From positions 1 through 5,360 of the forward strand of contig JAICPP010000204.1 in assembly GCA_025929805.1 (NCBI GenBank): a DNA stretch of 5,360 bases. The letters run 5' to 3'. This document shows, piece after piece, positions 4,238 to 5,360 of this stretch; positions within the stretch are counted from its first letter, which is position 1, and each line of letters opens with the position of its first letter. The DNA is from Gemmatimonadales bacterium. Its GTDB lineage: Bacteria; Gemmatimonadota; Gemmatimonadetes; Gemmatimonadales; GWC2-71-9. The notes beneath the pieces were generated by a model. That model did no database searches, was not told the origin of the DNA, and saw only the letters and a program-made list of their open reading frames with translations. The position numbers and the translations under genes are program-made.

Positions 4238-5360
4238 ATGGTCGAGCGGGTGAGTTTCCCAGCTCAGCTACTCCGAATTATTCCATGCGCCGCTATTGCC
4301 GCGCTCGCGCTGGCCACCGGGTGTAGTGATGAGAGTGGCCCATCCGACCAGCCACCTCCACTTTCCCTCTCCCAGATCAGCGCAGGGAATTACAGCTCCT
4401 GTGGTTTGAGCCCCGCCGGCGCCGCCTACTGTTGGGGTGCCGGGCGGGAGGGAGAGCTCGGCGCTGATCCTCCGGAAAACTGCGGTGGTGATCCCGGAGA
4501 GTTCCCCTGCGCCACCTCACCCCTCGAGCTGGGTGAGACCCTGACTCACATAGCCGTGGGTGGGCTGCACGCCTGTGGGCTTCGTAGCTCGGGCTCCGTG
4601 GTCTGCTGGGGTGACGGTACCTACGGGCAACTCGGCGTACCACCACCGGTCCCCAACTGCAGCCCGATGTCCACCGGCTGCGCTCGGCTGCCTCAGCCGG
4701 TTGCACTCGGGGTCCCGATTGCAACGCTCAGTGTGGGCGGAAGTCACACCTGCGTGCTCGATACCGCTGGTAATGCAACGTGCTGGGGCTATAACCAGGC
4801 CGGACGGCTGGGGACCGGAGACGTGACCACGCGCTTCGAGCCCACTCCCGTCGTGACCGATCTTCGGTTCATTTCGATTGCGGCGGGCGGCACTCACACC
4901 TGTGCCGTCGCCCAGGATGGCCAGGCCTACTGTTGGGGCTATAACCATCTGGGCCAGCTCGGCGATGGAACTGTGACCCCGCGATCCCTGCCCACCCTGG
5001 TCGCCACGGATCTGCGTTTCCGAGACGTGGTGACCGGAATTGCTCACAGCTGCGCCCGCACCGAGCAAGGGGCAGCCTACTGCTGGGGTGCTGCCGGTGA
5101 GGGCGAGCTGGGCACGAACGATCCCCTGGACAGCTGTGAGGACTACGCCTGCAGCCTGGTTCCTGTTCCCGTCGCCGGAGGCCACGCATTCACGGCGCTG
5201 AGCGCCGGCGGGTTCACCTGTGGGGTGGGGCTCGCCGGGAGCTTCTGCTGGGGACCAATGCCGACCGATACCAGCACCGCACCGGTCGCTATGCGCTCCG
5301 AAGGGCCCACCGGACCAGCGTTCATCCGGATCGACGTCGGGTCCGACCATGCCTGTGGCG
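4238..5360 (+). CDS. RCC1-repeat lipoprotein, cut by the window edge
   Basis: Open from ATG 4238 to the last base (374 codons seen, no stop). The first 29 residues are a lipoprotein signal with hydrophobic core CAAIAALALA and Cys29 after ATG; a Ser/Pro-rich linker follows. Then come seven RCC1-like propeller repeats starting near residues 47, 105, 164, 214, 264, 321 and 366. Most read (I/L)xxGxxHxC followed about ten residues later by CWG and GxLG. The Cys before each repeat's GxxG turn and the Cys of CWG likely form one disulfide per blade. Repeats one, two and five carry extra loops with a further Cys pair (82/91, 141/148, 300/305). Repeat six lacks the His and ends in CWGPM. Such bacterial RCC1 proteins are surface or periplasmic propellers, probably binding platforms; the ligand is unknown. 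GTG 4250, overlapping a TGA, is an alternative start; neither has a good ribosome binding site. Confidence 0.88.
   Translation, partial: MVERVSFPAQLLRIIPCAAIAALALATGCSDESGPSDQPPPLSLSQISAGNYSSCGLSPAGAAYCWGAGREGELGADPPENCGGDPGEFPCATSPLELGETLTHIAVGGLHACGLRSSGSVVCWGDGTYGQLGVPPPVPNCSPMSTGCARLPQPVALGVPIATLSVGGSHTCVLDTAGNATCWGYNQAGRLGTGDVTTRFEPTPVVTDLRFISIAAGGTHTCAVAQDGQAYCWGYNHLGQLGDGTVTPRSLPTLVATDLRFRDVVTGIAHSCARTEQGAAYCWGAAGEGELGTNDPLDSCEDYACSLVPVPVAGGHAFTALSAGGFTCGVGLAGSFCWGPMPTDTSTAPVAMRSEGPTGPAFIRIDVGSDHACG

Noticed and set aside
4231..4248. CGCTC/GAGCG hairpin before the RCC1 gene
   Set aside because: Only five base pairs around an eight-base loop with no T-run; expected by chance in GC-rich DNA.
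4517..5350. Long open frame on the - strand (277 codons) across the RCC1 gene
   Set aside because: It is a by-product of the GC-rich repeated + strand gene; its translation is compositionally odd and resembles no family I know, while the + strand reads as clear RCC1 repeats.

Overview
The window looks like chromosomal DNA of a GC-rich, Gram-negative-type, probably soil or environmental bacterium. Several products carry Sec or lipoprotein signals, two genes sit in an integron-type cassette array, and the last gene encodes an RCC1-repeat lipoprotein. This combination recalls Gemmatimonadota, but that placement is inference; no marker gene or rRNA is present to fix the phylum. All supported genes are on the + strand.

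Left part (about 1-2260): a cluster of gene cassettes with no integrase in view. Two 99-bp attC recombination sites (878-976 and 2131-2229) are clearly related to each other. They end in identical GTTAGGC right core sites and fold into imperfect stems. They delimit exactly one complete cassette (971-2223, 1253 bp) carrying an exported alpha/beta hydrolase related to the MetX (homoserine O-acetyltransferase) fold but lacking part of the MetX signature. The preceding cassette carries an unknown lipoprotein; its left border is not visible.

Middle (2224-2998): directly after the second attC comes a complete YaiI/YqxD (UPF0178, DUF188) gene that seems to begin with a CTG codon. No convincing attC follows it, so it is either the last cassette or the chromosomal gene flanking the array. 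Behind it lie about 280 bases without a gene but dense in inverted repeats. These are an 8-bp inverted repeat at 2730-2762, a compound hairpin at 2794-2850, a tRNA T-arm-like hairpin at 2863-2877, and a 15-bp stem at 2882-2974 enclosing a second perfect 8-bp stem. This stretch is the least explained part of the window.

Right part (2999-5360): a stomatin/slipin-type SPFH membrane protein overlaps by 14 bases a small lipoprotein gene with a good ribosome binding site. These two look translationally coupled. After a short gap comes an RCC1-repeat lipoprotein (seven propeller repeats seen) that runs off the right edge. These three look like ordinary envelope genes. No CRISPR array, IS element, rRNA or convincing tRNA was seen.
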